NCBI RefSeq assembly: GCF_963576545.1
Contig: NC_083648.1
Span: forward strand, 16,071,436 to 16,135,435
Direction of reading: 5' to 3'
DNA: 64,000 bases
DNA from: Limanda limanda
Lineage: Eukaryota > Chordata > Actinopteri > Pleuronectiformes > Pleuronectidae
The notes under the pieces are model-generated. The model saw only the letters and a list, made by a program, of their open reading frames with translations, searched no databases and was not told the DNA's origin. Positions 45,942 through 60,300 of this stretch are shown here, one piece after another; the stretch's first letter is position 1; each line of letters opens with the position of its first letter. Both the position numbers and the translations under genes were made by a program.

Positions 45942-48579
45942 GCACCAGCGGAGGTGTGAGAGGCAACAGTGCACAGGGGGGAGAGACTACCTGCACTTCC
46001 AACTGTCAATCCGAATGGATGGAAAATCTCAAATGATACATTCATTTTATATATTATGCTTAAAAAATATGTTTTAAGCATCTGGAAGCCCAGCTTGATA
46101 CCCTGCTATCATGACCAGCCAACCTTGTTGCTGGTCACTGCAATAATGGTGAATGAATGCCCCCAAAATGACGCACAATCAGTCTCTGTGCCCTGCCATT
46201 TTATTCATCAGAGAGAAACCTCACTCTATCATTTCCCCTCTTTCTACCTTCATTAGCACATCTTCACCGTGTAATGGCCAAGCACTGGCAGCCATTCAGA
46301 GTAGTGTAGTCATTTAAAAGGGGGATGGTGGTACAGTTGGTGTGTCACTGTAATTCCCCGCTTTGTTCTCAGACATATTTTAATGGAACCATGGAAAAGC
46401 TTGGTTGCTTTCACCTCATTTGGTTAAACCACTGAGCATGAAAAACATATGGGGTACAGTGTGGTATTACTCTTTAGATAATCACATGATGGTGGAGGTT
46501 AAAAGGAAGGCCCCCGAGGTCAGACAACTCTGCTTAAGAGCTTTACTTTTGTCACTTCTCATGAAAGTGAGATTTATTCATTTTGAACCTCTTCTTTTAC
46601 AATAATCTCTTCAACACTGAACTCACTTACAATGCTATCCACTGCTGGAGATGGTGGGGTTTGTATAATTTGTATTTGTTCAGAGGCTACCCAGGTGGAT
46701 TTCACTCCACTTTTATTGTTTTATCGTCTTAATATCTCTGAGGTGAGCAGATGATGATAAATCAATAGAAACAATACTTTTTCTCTGTGTCAAAGACCAA
46801 GGGAACACTCAGTGTGAGTCCGAGCCTTAATCTGTGCAAACATTCTTCTATTGTTTTGTGTGAACTAGTATCTATCTGAATACCTATAGTAAGATGTTTA
46901 CCATAGGCTTGCAGTGGAACTTTCCCAGATCCAATTCAGCTATTGACAAGAGTCGCATATAATAACCCATCTCTCCAGAGCATATATGGAATTCATAAGC
47001 AACAAGAGGATGGAAGAGGCATGGCTAAAAAAATTGAATTAGACGATCCAGGGGAGCCCGATAGAGAAACAGCCCCATCTACAGGACCACAGCATGAGTG
47101 TAAACAAATTCACAACCCCTCCTTAAACAGGGTGGGCTGTGTACCATACTTTAAATTCCAGCATGTCTCTTTGTCTCAGCAAAGCTTAATGAGCCTCCTG
47201 AGAACACGCCCAGGTGAACTTGCTGTAAGAGGAAACTACCTGTGTCGACCACAGCACAGAACAATGCAGAAACAGAAAATACTGTATCTGCAGATTTTAG
47301 AGGAGACACTGCAGCACTTTGCCAGTGAAATGAGGGTGTTCTCTTACGCATAGTGTTACCTTAGTGAACAATATCCTGGAAGTGGTCAGCATGGACTCAG
47401 CATTTCTCGACTCAAGTTGCTGGGGTCCCATCAACGAGTAGGCACAAACAGACACATTTGCACAAACACACACACACAATATACTCAGAAGAGAGCAAGC
47501 TCAGGACTTAAATGCACAAACACACACTTCCTGGGAGATCGGCCATGCTCTCTAACCCCTTCCTGTGCACAGACACCTGGTTCTCAAATATCACTGAGTC
47601 CAGACAGAGGAGAAAGACCTTTGCAGAACAAAGGGAAGGTCTGATAAGGAAGATCTTGCTGGTGACTCCCTGCCTTTTCTCTTAACTACAAAGAGACTGT
47701 CTGCCCCTGGTGGGCCGTCCGAACTGTCCCCTTCTCTTGACTCATCTCAGATGGGAGACAAAAAAACAAAGACATAGCAAAAGAAAAGAAAAGATGGAAG
47801 GACAGGAGTGGGTTAGATTGGTGTGATGATTGAGAGATGAAGTCAGAGGTGTGTCTCTTACCAAAGGTGTCAACACGGCTGCTTTTTTTGACATATTCAC
47901 CCCCAATAAAATAAAATAAAATGCAAAGCTGTGCGACATATTTGCATCAGATAAAACGCACATTAAACTGGGGTTGCTTGTTCTCACCAACTCCACAGAT
48001 CTCGGCCAACTGTGCTTTTTCATGTGTGTGTATGTGTGTTTTTTTGTGTATGACACGTTTCCAAATGAGCTGGCAGCCATGCAGAGGTATGAGACAGATG
48101 TGTGTGTCGGTCATTACTGTAATCGCTCCATTTACTTCATCTGCCCTGGGAGGTTCGGCTGGTCAGCACCATCTGGGCACACAGACACACACACACACAT
48201 ACACACGGCAATCGCCAACCATGGCAGAGTTTCATGGGTAGTCGGCCAGCAACAAGAGGGAAGCTTTGAAATGATCATTACGGGTGTATTTTTGTTTTTG
48301 ACAGTGTGTATGCATTTCCCATCTTTATCACTGTCTCAATTTCTCCCTTCCCCTGGTGACATTTTTCTTCCTGCTTTTCTCTTCTTGCTTTTCCCCCCCC
48401 CCATGTCTCTATCCTCCTTTTTATCCATTTTTTTGCTTCCCCTGAGATCAGCTGCTGCAGAAATACATGAATCTGTCGTTTTTCCCTGGAGACTACAAGA
48501 CAAAATGAAAAAGGCCATGGTGAGTGATACGAAAGTGCAGTTCGAGACACCCAGTGCCTGTGGAGATGATGGTCACCAT
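45942..48579. other. Intergenic, no gene recognised
   Basis: No exon was recognised. There are small CA patches (47465-47478, 48184-48205) and pyrimidine-rich text at 48330-48430. The 136-codon frame at 46943-47353 has no family signature. Confidence 0.5.
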
Positions 48580-48622
<43 letters not shown>

Positions 48623-48659
48623 GTGTGTGTGTGTGTGTGTGCGTGTGCGTGTGTGTGTC
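48580..48659. repeat. (GT)n microsatellite
   Basis: 80 bases of GT with GC interruptions near 48617, 48641 and 48647. Confidence 0.95.
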
Positions 48660-51020
48660 TGCAGTTGAAAGATAGAGACCTCGAGCTCATCTACATGTAA
48701 TTCCCTCCCCTGACTGAGGATGGGGAAACGGTGATGAGGAGAGAAGTAGACGAGTGCTTTCGGAGAGAGACAGAGAGTCAGGCTGAGACGCCGGACTCAA
48801 GAGCGGTAGCCTCATCGTCAAGTAACACGTAGTCATGGCAACAACAGCAAATGGAGAGAGTGAGGTAGAGAAGAAGAAGAAAAAAGAGGAAGAAAAGAAA
48901 AGAGAGGGAGATGCTTTAGGTTGAACTACATTGCAGAGTTTAACAAAAGAGTTTTGCTACAATGGAGTGGAATACTACATCAACCTACAGGTGATATTTC
49001 TGTTACAGTCAAGTGCTGACAGTTTAAATATTTCCCGGGGATATTTTTTTCCATTTGGCCTCTTACTCATGTTTACATTACTCAGCAATGACTGTTGAGA
49101 ACAACACTTGAATATTTATCACCAGTGGCCAGTCAAGAACATATCTCTATTCCTGCTGTTACTCCTCTGCTCCTTCATCGCACTATTCTCCGTCTCATTT
49201 GTATTCTGTATGCTCGCCGCCCTTCCTCATTCTTCACCCCAGCATACACCCTCTCTTTTCTCCCCCCTTTGTCTCTCCATTGGCCCCCTCTCCCGCTCCT
49301 CTTGTTCCCCCATTGTCCTAAGATCTCTTTTTCTGGCCTCCATCCCGACACCCGACATCCCTGCAGAGCAGAGCTGACATTGGGCATGAGGTCAGAGAGA
49401 TGGGCAGTCATGCTCCTGCTGTCAGAGGGCTCAAATAGGCTTAGATGCAGCGCATGTGAAGACACCCAAGGGATACCCTCCGCCAGCCTTAGGCTCCAGA
49501 CAGCCATATGCACATAAATCCCACACATCCAATCCCAAACTTTTGTTGGCATATAATAACACACACATTCGCAAGTTAACACCAACAAAAACGGCACCCT
49601 TAGATTTGATATAAAGGGCAATCATTGGAGCTGCCCGACACACATACACAAAATGAATATGTGTGTGTAGCAAACACACACATACACACATAGGCATTCA
49701 CTTATTCAGAGTGAGGCATGGAATTACAGATTTCTGAAAGGACAAATTCCCTTGGAGAGCTGCCATGGATTATTGGCTGGTATAGCCAGAGTTGTGAACA
49801 ATGGAAATATTCACTGTCGATAAATGCTGAGCACTTACTTAAAAAAAATTAAGAAATAAACCTCTATAGGTCATTTACATCCATTAAGCACCATGTGAAG
49901 CGAAAAAACACTTCCATCCATTGTGCCCTCAGGATTAAAGTTTGGGTCAAAGGAAAGTGATTACAGACAATACAGTGGCTGTTTCCGGAAATCTTCTATA
50001 ATGTAATGGGGAACAGTTAAAATGCATTTATACACTATGTGGGATGTTTTACAGACGTTACATTTCATTGATTTACAAGCCTTCTACTGGTTTATGGATC
50101 AAATAAATGACCACTACACTCAAATGTTAGAAATGCACTGCTCTCTCCGGTCAGCCCATTTCAAATTGGGATATCATTATATCCATGTATTAAGGTTTAA
50201 GTCAGTAAGTTCAGGATCTTTGAAAAGGGTAATCATTGCTGCTGTATTATGAGTAACACAGTTAGAGAAATGTCCCATTTCTTCATGTTTTTACATAAAT
50301 GGCATAACATGTGTAATAGGATGTCACGGCTAAGGTCACTTTGGATTACATTTGCAGGATGATGTCAGAAGCATTGTGCCACACTGCCTCCATGTGGTGG
50401 TTAAATACACTTCATATATTAGTCAGAGAGGATCCGTTTATCTGGGTGACTTTGACTTGAAATAACTTCTCGCTGATTAAACATTTTTAAAAAATTTAAA
50501 ATCTGAACCTACTGGTCTTACCATCTGAAACACTCTCATAGAATCAGAAATTACTCAAATTGTTTATAGTTACAAACCAAATAATAAATGTTTTCCTCAT
50601 GCCAAATGTTTGACAACCTTATATATTAAAAGTTTAATATTTGTACCTTTCCCGGAGGTGTCACTGTAGTGAAAAGATCTCCCCTTAAGACTCAGGTTAC
50701 AGGATAGAGTTACAGGCCCCACAGACCGTAGCCTCCACCAGCGCCGGATAGGGAGGTTGTGCTGTCACAGTGACAAGTTAACCTGTCCATCAAGGAGTGT
50801 ATCAGCTTTCCCAGGTGATCGCCCTGAGAGCTGTAGAAGAGAGAGGGACAGAGAAGAGACATGAGGTTGGGATGATAGAAGGAGTTCATCAGTGTTGTGT
50901 TTGGCCCAGTTTAGAGCTTCTGTTCTTGACAAGAAAGATTGAGGTGAGTTTGTACCTTTTATCACACTCTGCGAGGTTCTCTTTCCTGGCTTCACAATCC
51001 CCAACACCAGCTGAGTCTCC
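48660..51020. other. Upstream flank of the dynein gene
   Basis: No coding segment was recognised. Purine-rich sequence at about 48840-48910 and pyrimidine-rich sequence at 49230-49340 account for the longer open frames. The last few hundred bases (50650-51020) should hold the dynein promoter and 5' UTR. I looked for RFX X-box and FOXJ1 (GTAAACA) motifs expected for ciliary genes and found none I would defend. An upstream non-coding exon cannot be excluded. Confidence 0.5.
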
Positions 51021-51323
51021 ATGGCCGAGTCCCCCGGGAGCCGCAGCAGTACCAGGAATGGTTTAGGCAGCGGAAGTGCCAGAGGAGTGCGTGTTCCCCA
51101 GGATCACTCTCTCAAAGCCGGGGTGGTGTTGTCAGATGAGAGGGTGGACTTCCTTCGCGAGCAGGCCTTTTGTATCCTGCGAGTGAAGACAGACAAGTGG
51201 AACCGTTTCATTGGAGCGGAAGAGAACCAGAAAATTATATTGGATTTCCTGGACCACATTTGGACCACCAGGCTGCTGCTCTTCACCGGACCTGGTGGGA
51301 CACTGCATGCAGGGGATGCTCAG
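51021..51323 (+). CDS. dnah11: dnah11-like exon 1 (start codon)
   Basis: Codons 1-101, ending phase 0 before GTAAG. The start is a Ser/Gly/Arg-rich leader, then a conserved heavy-chain N-terminal segment ([19 protein letters not shown]). Confidence 0.8.
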
Positions 51324-54300
51324 GTAAGAAAAACATACACAGAGGGATACATACACAGATATGCAAGTACATTTAATTAGAGTTAAAGCATTGAAGTATT
51401 TAATTAGGTACTCCATTTGTTTTTTCCTCTATGTATTTGTATATCAGAATTTCTACATACAAATATCCCTGAAGTAAAGATACTGTGGAATTGTGTCATG
51501 CACAAACACGCGTGCAAAGTGGAAAAAATGATTTGCCTCTGTGGCATTAAGTCCCCACCCCATCTAACACACACACACACACACCTTTTGAAATAAGTCA
51601 CTGCTTATTTCTGGTGCTTTCAATGCGGTTGAAAGCGTTCCTGCTGTTTTTGCCCCTGTGAAGACGGCCCCGCCATGGAAGACCAAAGTGCTGTGTGTGC
51701 TGAAGAAGGGCGTAAAGAGGATCAGCCGGCAGGACTTCAGACAGCAACTCCAGCTGGGAGAGCTGCCTGGATGTCCCATGGAGCACCTTCCTGTTATTAT
51801 CTCAGAGGTGGGCCAGTGTGTGTGTGGGTGTGGGTGTGTGTGTGTGTGTGTGTGAGTGAGTGAGTGAGTGAGTGAGTGAGTGAGTGAGTGAGTGTGTGTG
51901 TGTGAGAGTGAGTGAGTGAGTGAGTGAGTGAGTGAGTGAGTGAGTGAGTGAGTGAGTGAGTGAGTGAGTGTGTGTGTGTGTGTGTGAGTGTGTGGTTGTG
52001 TGTGTGTGTGTGTTTGTGTGTGTGAGAGAGTGAATGTCCATCTCACACAATGATGCAGGTGGCATCAAAAAAAGTCTGAGAAAGGAGGATTGAAATGCGT
52101 TCAGAATTATATTCGATCATATTGTGCAGAATTAAGCACATACGATCAGTATTACTTATACCAAAGTTGTTATGTACTGTTTATTGGTGACTAGCCGAAC
52201 AAACACTACAGATTCCTTTGTACAGTCGACTCTATTATTTGTAGAAAAATTAATTATGAAATCATGAATGGAGAGTGGACGGGGGGCAACAGAGGCTCCT
52301 GGTGTACAGGGCCCAGAATCTTGTGCTTGTAACCACTGTGTCCACCCTCCCGCCTGTGTGACCCCTGCGCGTCCAGGTGCTGGTGCCGGTGCTGTCCACC
52401 GGCCTGACCCACGAGGCCTGGCCTCAGGTGGTGGTCGAGGACATCCACCGGCACCTGGAGAGGCTGCGGAGCCGGGTGGTGACCCTGCGAGGCCGCGCCG
52501 AGGGACACACGCTGCTCCCGCTGCCTCTGAGCGTGGAGCGAGCTCGACCCCAAGACATCGCCCTCGGGTGAGTGTGTGTGTGCGTGTGTGTGTGCGTGTG
52601 TGTGTGCGTGTGTGTGTGCGCGTGTGTGTGCGCGTGTGTGTGCGCGCGTGTGTGCGCGCGTGTGTGCGCGCGTGTGTGTGTGCGTGTGCGTGCGTGCGTG
52701 CGTGTGTGTGTGTGTAACTGGACGTGTCAGGAGCAGAACCTAATGAAACAAGTCTTGGCTAACAGCTGAGTAACTGCTAGCTTAACTTCTCTCTTTATGG
52801 CGCATTTCTGACGCTGGAAACCAGACGCATTCTTTTCTCATAGTTATTGTTCCGTTAAGTTTTACATTAACTTATATTTTTCCCGTTGTTTATTCCCTGA
52901 TAAAAGGTTACTTACCACATTGCCATGGTAAAATACTCGTTTGAACCGATGCGAAGTGAACACCTGTCCCCGCTGATGTTGGTGCTCCGAAGTTAGATTG
53001 TGGACACTCGGTAACACCAGCTGCACTTTAAAAATTGATTGGCGTCTATACGTGTAAAGGACCCTGGTGCGGAAACAAGGGCGAAGACAAACGTTCTTTG
53101 TTTAATGTTTAATGACACTTATTACGGAAGACATAACAAGTCTAATGAAATTTGATAATATTTATTTATTTATTTTTAACAAAAATTAAAGGACAAGTTG
53201 GCTACTTTTTCATTATGGCGCTTTAGCTCATATAAGATATCAAGAGAAAACTCCCACTGTCTGTATGTCAAGTCTCAGAATGTTTAACTGTAGAATTTCT
53301 GAGAACATTTAAGGCAATGTTGGTCTTTCTCATATTAAAAATTCTAAGTTTTTAAAACCTAGTTCATGGTGACCCCCACTGTTTGTATGTCAAGGTGAAC
53401 TAGAGTTCAAAAGAGTGAGGTGAACATTTTTCTTTGTTACCTCAAGGAATTTCTAAAATAATATATTACTATATAATAATAAGAGCAATTTACAATTGCC
53501 ATAATGAAAATGGATCCAACATTCCCTTCAATTTTCTCCAATATTCTTCAGTAAAATCTTCTGAAGCTTGACATGCAGACAGTCGAGGTCACCATGAACA
53601 AGGGTGAGGTGTAAATTCTTAAATTTTAATAATATTTAAATGTGGCACATCATGAGTGCTATGGTGACAATTGAAATAGGCGTGCATCAATTTTCCAGCT
53701 GCAGCTTGTTTGCCTGGGGCCCCAAGCTGAGAGTCCCCCTTGAGAATGGCTGATTTACAGCTCAAATAATTTAGTGAGAACACCCTTAGACAAACATGTC
53801 TCTGATGTCTTGTTACAGTCAATGTTGAGTGTGACCAACTGTTTTAAAAGCGAAATAATACTTAAGTCCTACTCTTCATTTGCTGACTACACATGCCACT
53901 GCCAATATTGTCATATCTCTCTCTGTCTCTCACAGCCCCACTGGTTGGCCACTGGACCCTGGATTGTTATACTCTATAGAAACAATAATAGTTCAGTGGT
54001 CTGGACAGATATGGAACGTCCTGAAGAAGAACTCTGGTATGATGCTGCTTCATGGAGACCACCCAGGCCCCAACGTCGAGCTCCAGTTTTGGGCCACTCA
54101 GAGAGAAAACCTGCTGGGCATCCAATCGCAGGTAAGACATTGGTTCTGTGTAAGTTGTGCAATCAGTTCAAAATGTGAACTGCTGTGGCAGTTCCCATAG
54201 TGGTGTTTCAGTTTACAGAATGTATTAATGCAATGTCAGGTATTGATATTAATATAATTTTGGTCCAGTTTGCCTTAGAGCACTCTGAACATGTTGCATG

Positions 54301-57300
54301 ACAGGTGATCTACATCCTACTACGATTTCTTTCTTCTCAGATCCAGAGCCCCAAAGTGGAGCAGATCATGGAGATCCTGAGGAGCGTCAAAAGCAGTTAT
54401 TACTCCTCCTTTAATGATGTCTGCCTCGAAGTCAATGAAGGTAGATCAGCATTATAAATCTTTTATTAGGGGTAATTAATATTCTCCTTTAGTTTTCCTT
54501 AATGTAATTCTACAAATATATAAGCAGCTTCTGTTTTTGTACAAGATTGATTCATATCTAATCAGATAACTTCTTCTGAATTTTATATTTATACCTGAGT
54601 GCAGCTTTCCTTCACTTTTTCTGTGAAGGAAACAAGCAATCACATTCGCTTAAAATCTAAAAACACAGCTATTAGTCCCCTGATTGATTTTATTTCAGTT
54701 AAATTGCCACCGCATTACAGACATGTTATATATTAGTATATCTGTATATGATCATTACAGCTGTGCTGGAAGCAGAGGACATAGATCTGTATTTACGCCC
54801 TCTGAGGAGATTGATCAGCGGCTTAGAGGAGAGGATCTTCCCTCAAGTCGACGTTCTGCTGCCTCCTCTCTTCCACACTCTCTGTCTCATCTGGAGCAAT
54901 TCCCAGTACTACTGCATTCCAAAACGTATGGTGGTCCTCTTGCAGGAGTTCTGTAACCTGGTCATTGAAAAGGTAAACTCATAGATCTTTACATTTATGT
55001 GAAATAAATGGAAAGAAAAGCTGAAGAACTAGTTGACTTGAATAACTGGTCAACCTACTTATTGTGTTTTTCATCAGGCCGTTGCCTACCTCATCCCAGA
55101 GGAACTGTTTAAGATGGAGCTTGAAGAGGGGCTGGAGAGGGTCCAGATAACCATTTCAGTTCTACGCACATTCAGGCAATTGTTTCACACTCACCGTCAA
55201 CGGATCCCTGAGTACTACAGACACAGCCACAGTGTAAAACTCTGGGACTTTCCTGCTTCACTTGTGTTCCAGCGCTCAGACCGCATCATTGAAAGGCTGC
55301 TCATGATTGAGGTACGTAGGTTGACAAGCATAACTCCTGTCAATTGTACAGTATGTTTGTTTGTGTGTGTGTATATTTATAGGGCTGGTTTTATTGGCTG
55401 TTATTCCAAAAATAAGATGCTTAAACAATTAATCATGTGAAGACAGTGTTATTTAAACACATTTTGCAACAATTAAACTGCTCAATATTAATTTTAAACA
55501 ATTATTTATTGTAGTAAAAAACTGCCACAGCACAAAAAGTGTTTGTAACTGTCTTTCCCCCACCCTGACCCATCAGTAGCTTTTTTGTCTCTCATATAGG
55601 AACTTTTTACATCAGCACTGGACTTTCTGAAGCTGGAGAAGGTTGAACTGGGTGGATCCAGAGGGAAAGTCTTCAGTGAGATAGTCTTTAGCATGAGCGA
55701 GGAGTTTCATGAGCGCTGGCGGGCTCTCAGAGAGGGCAAATACGACCCCCTGGACTACACCAGCGATGTGAGACCTATATGGAGATTGTAGAGATGTATT
55801 TGATATCACACTGCTATTTAATTAATAAGCCCCAGAGGGGTGTGATTCACAGCCATTTGTAAGTGGAATTAACAGGCACAACCAAATAATAAAAAAAATA
55901 ATTAGATGTTATTTTTCTGCCCAGCAGTAGAGTAATTGAAAAGTGAGAAAGCAAAGTGGTTGCTGAGCAACACACAAGAACCAGTGACAGCGATCATAAT
56001 TTGTCAGTGCATCAATATTTAATTTACTAGATATTTTACAGCTATTTTACAACATCTGCCACTGTGACTCAGCTAATCTGAACTGGAACTCAATCAGAAA
56101 TTGATCAGTGTTATCATATAATTTTGTGTGTGTGTTGTTCCAGCAAATTCTGATAAACTGCTGATATTTCTGTTCTAAAAATTATATTATTAAAATTGCA
56201 TTACAATAAAAGAGGACTGGAAGTTTTATATTTCAGAAAGAGGCTGAAAATATCAAGCTGTCTAATTCCATTTTGCGTCCAGGATTTTGTGCGACACTAC
56301 AGGTACTTCATGGATCAGAACAGAGATTTTGACCAGAGGCTTGGGACTGTCCTCAATCTGGCTTTCCACCACTCCAAAAATCTAAAGTCAACCTTTAAGG
56401 TATGTCTGTTACCCTGAAGTTTCAAAACAATTCCATTCTTTACATATGCACGTCAGACCCTCAAGGCACAACACATGGCGAACTGTCCTATTCATTACCA
56501 TGTATGGTCTAAAATTCGCTCTTAAAATGATGTTTTTTGTCCCATCTAGTTGTTAAAGATTTTCGGCACCCTTCTCGAGAGACCCGGGATCCACCAGCTG
56601 TTCTCTCCGAACTACAGCATGTTGTTGACCATGTTCAACCAGGAAATAGACCAATGTCAGTTTATACTTGATCAACACAGAGAAGCGGTAAGAGAGGTAG
56701 AACAGGAATAATGATTCTAAATGGCCAATAACCTTATTAATTAAATTATGTTATAATTGGAAAGTCCCCTTAAGCTCATTATGAGACACATGGTTCACAT
56801 ACTTGGCAAAACATGTGTGGTTAGAGATTAATTAATATGTCCCAGTCATGAACCAAATATATGAAGCCTTTGTTTTTCAGCTGCTCTCAGGCTGTGCCGT
56901 CCTGGGGAAAAATATGCCGCCAGTGGCTGGAAACCTCAAATTGTCTCAGGAGCTTCGGAGTCGCATCCTCACAAACAGGAGCAACCTCTGCCAGCTGGCC
57001 TATATGTGAGGACTCTCCCTACTCACACACACACAGTTACTCCACTCCAGTGTGATTTGAGATCCAGCAGATGTTGTTGTCCTGGTAACCATAAAATGAT
57101 TGATAGAAACACAAGTAGAACTCATCACAACTCTCAGACAGTCACTTTAAAACACATGAATTTGACTCTTGTCTATATTCCAATGCAAAAACATTCGGAA
57201 ATCTTTGTCTAACTTGCAATGTTCAGTGTAATTATCTATTTTTGTCTTTAAAAAAATGTAATTCTTCATATCAGCTTAATATCGTAAGTATCAGTTTCTT

Positions 57301-60300
57301 TTTAAACAATGTCAATCATATTCTGGAATAAATATGCCAAAATGTGTTTTTTTGGTCAAAACAAGCTTTGTACAAGATGCCTCTTTCCCTCTCTCCCCTC
57401 CAGGCCTCTGGGTTGTGCTGAAGCAGACGCTGTCCTCAAGAAGTGCGAGCGTGTTCTGGAGGTTATGGACCAGCATGACGAGGAGCTGTTCTCAAAGTGG
57501 ACGGAGGGTCTGGAGGAAATCTGTCAAACCCACCTTAAGGAACCGCTGCTCATTCTGGACACCGACACAGGCCTGTTCCAGGTCAACTTCAGTCCCGCTG
57601 TAAGCACAAAGTCGTTGCACCACCAAGAAACACATTCAACATGTTTTTATTTGATGTGGAATTGGTGCAGAAGTGTGCCAACATACCTGCTCACAGCTAA
57701 GATAAGGGACAAACATTGAACTACTATATATAATTTTATTGCACAAAACATTCTGTATTTAAATTTGGTAAGTTGAAGTAATACCATACTTATTATGCAG
57801 AATCTTCTAGATATACATTCCTGCTTTAACGTATCTCTGATTTCTCCAATACAATACTGAATTAGCCTGCACTAAATTCCTTAAAACACGATTTTGTGAA
57901 TTAAAACAAGCTTTATTGCTCCACTTTCTTTTTCCAATAGCCAGTTTTTTAAGTAGCAGTTAATGTGATCAGAAAAACAATATGACGTTTTCTGTGAAAA
58001 GCAAAGCAGCATTACATGTGTCAACCTATACATGCCTATGATGTATTGTACACGGTTCTTCTAATGTACCATTTAATGTCAAGTTTCAATAAGTTTCAAA
58101 AATAACTGACCTTTGTGTATATCTACCTCACAAATTTTCATAAGCCTAAACAACAAACACCTCCATTTTATGATTCATGATGCTAATCCTATCAAATCAG
58201 ATGTACTATTCCAACAGAGGTATAAAAAAAAAACATTAACTTAAGTTTAACTTTATTTTCCCTTTCTCTCTCTCCTAGTTGACATCCGTGCTGAGAGAGG
58301 TGAAGTATCTGAGTATGTTGAAGAACCAAAACATTCCTGAAGCCGCACTCCATCTCTACTCCAAACGGGAGAGACTCTACATGGTGCGTCCACTGGACTT
58401 TGGGTTGGGGAGCTGGCTGCATATATGTTGAGCTGGGTTTGTCGACTTGTAAAATATGTCAGAACCCATCATGTGAAACACTCCCTTTGTATGATGCAGC
58501 ACACACAGACGCTGACCTTGGTGACCCAGTGGTACAACCAGCTCCAGAGCACCATCCTGGCTGTGGAGGTGGGTTTGGTGAAAGATAAGATGGACGAGAC
58601 AAAACTTCAGCTAGAACCAACCCTCCATGAGCTTACGTGGGCTCAGGATGACCTGTGGGACTACATTCAGAGCACACGGGAAATGGTCAAGGTACTGAAC
58701 ATTCAAAGCCTACACATGTTAATGCTCATTAAAGCTCATCCCAGATGCATGTTGAGAAAATATTAAACAAACTCGTGGTTCATCTTAGAGTTTATTTAAT
58801 GGTATGTGTTGCTTACAAATGCAGCATGAAACCTGTTATTCTCCTTATGTGGTACCTCATTTGTAGAGAACTGGTTGTAACGGTTGTTCTCTTTTTTGCG
58901 ATCGCTAGAGCATCTCCAGCCGTGTCCAGAGGAGCAAATCTAATGTGGAAGCTATCCAGGCTCTTATGGGTAAATTCAGCCACCGGGCCTTCATCACCAG
59001 AAAGAGCTGTGGTTCTACTCTCCTCCTCTTCTCAGACATTAAAGAGAGTGTTTCCAAACAGCATGCTCTCATCACCAGTACAGGGGAGCAGATACACAAA
59101 CTATTGCAGGTACAGTTTATTCACTCGCCTCATTTGTGATTCCAAAGAAAAGGACTCGTTCTGACAGTGTAGAGGTTAACAGCTTCCTTATCTCCCTCAC
59201 TGCCCTCCAGGAGAACCAGTCTCTGCTGGGCGTGACAAACCTGGACAGCAGTGAGTGGAGGGGCTACACAGACTACGTGGATCGTATGATCCTGACAGGC
59301 TTCTCCACTGCAGTACGCTGCTCCCTGCAGTACCTCATGGACAACACAGATGCAGCCCAGCGTATCACACCACTGTTTGAAGTGAAGCTGGTACTCCACA
59401 GCAATGAGATGACCTTTGACCCCTCACTGGACCTAATCCAATGTGGTAACTTTTATGAGATTGTGGATAAGACGGTGACTAACATCACAAACGTGGCGTC
59501 CTTCATTCCCAGAGTGGCCAATCATAAAGGGCTGGATAACTATCAGGTGTTGTGCAGATTAAATAAATGGCTTGTACCCTGTGCATCCATTCGTCAATAT
59601 AAACGGCTTTAACACTGCCACAACCCCGCTCACTTGTTTCCTCATCTTGTAGGGCGACATAAGTGAGATGGAGGATTTGACGGAAATGTGCCATGTAATC
59701 CGCTCTCGGGCACGTGCAGCTATCACTAAGGTATATGTTGGTTTCTGCCCACACACTCATTTACTGTACTAACATGCTTCTAATTGGAAAGACCGCTTTC
59801 ATTTTCAGGCCAGGGAATACCAGGGATCGTTTTCCAGCTACCGTTACCTCTGGACTGATGATAGGTCAGATGTGGCTTTCTGTTGTTCTGTGTAATAACA
59901 CGAAAGAATATAAATATCATTTGAAGAAAAAAAAGGCAAGGCCAAAGTCTTTTTCTTACATTTCACAGGTCTGAATTCATGAGGCAGTTTCTGCTCTATG
60001 GCCATGTGTTAAGTACAGAAGAAGCTGAGCTGTACGCAGACTATGAACTAAAGAAGAACCCACCCACCCTGGATAACTTCAAAGAGCAGGTGGGCTTCAC
60101 CAACCTTTAATATTCCTGTATTTAACCACAATTTATTATTTGTAAAGATCTTTTTATTATATCCGTCTTCATTCCAGATCAACCTATTTGAGTCTCTGTA
60201 TGTCCGAGTGAGCAAGATGGAGGACAGGAGGGTGTTCTGTGGCTGGCTGCAGCTCGACATCAGACCCTTCAAGCTCACACTGATGAACGTCATCAAGAAG

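Noticed and set aside
50650..51020. Possible RFX X-box or FOXJ1 site upstream of the dynein start
   Set aside because: Only weak half-site resemblances (such as GTAGCC near 50729) were found; not enough to call a ciliary promoter element.
51840..51970. Regular (GTGA)n arrays considered as CRISPR-like repeats
   Set aside because: Four-base tandem units without unique spacers in eukaryotic intron DNA are a microsatellite, not a CRISPR array.
59136..59612. 158-codon frame starting upstream of exon 16
   Set aside because: Only 59211-59546 is exon; the rest reads through introns 15 and 16, which have clear splice sites.
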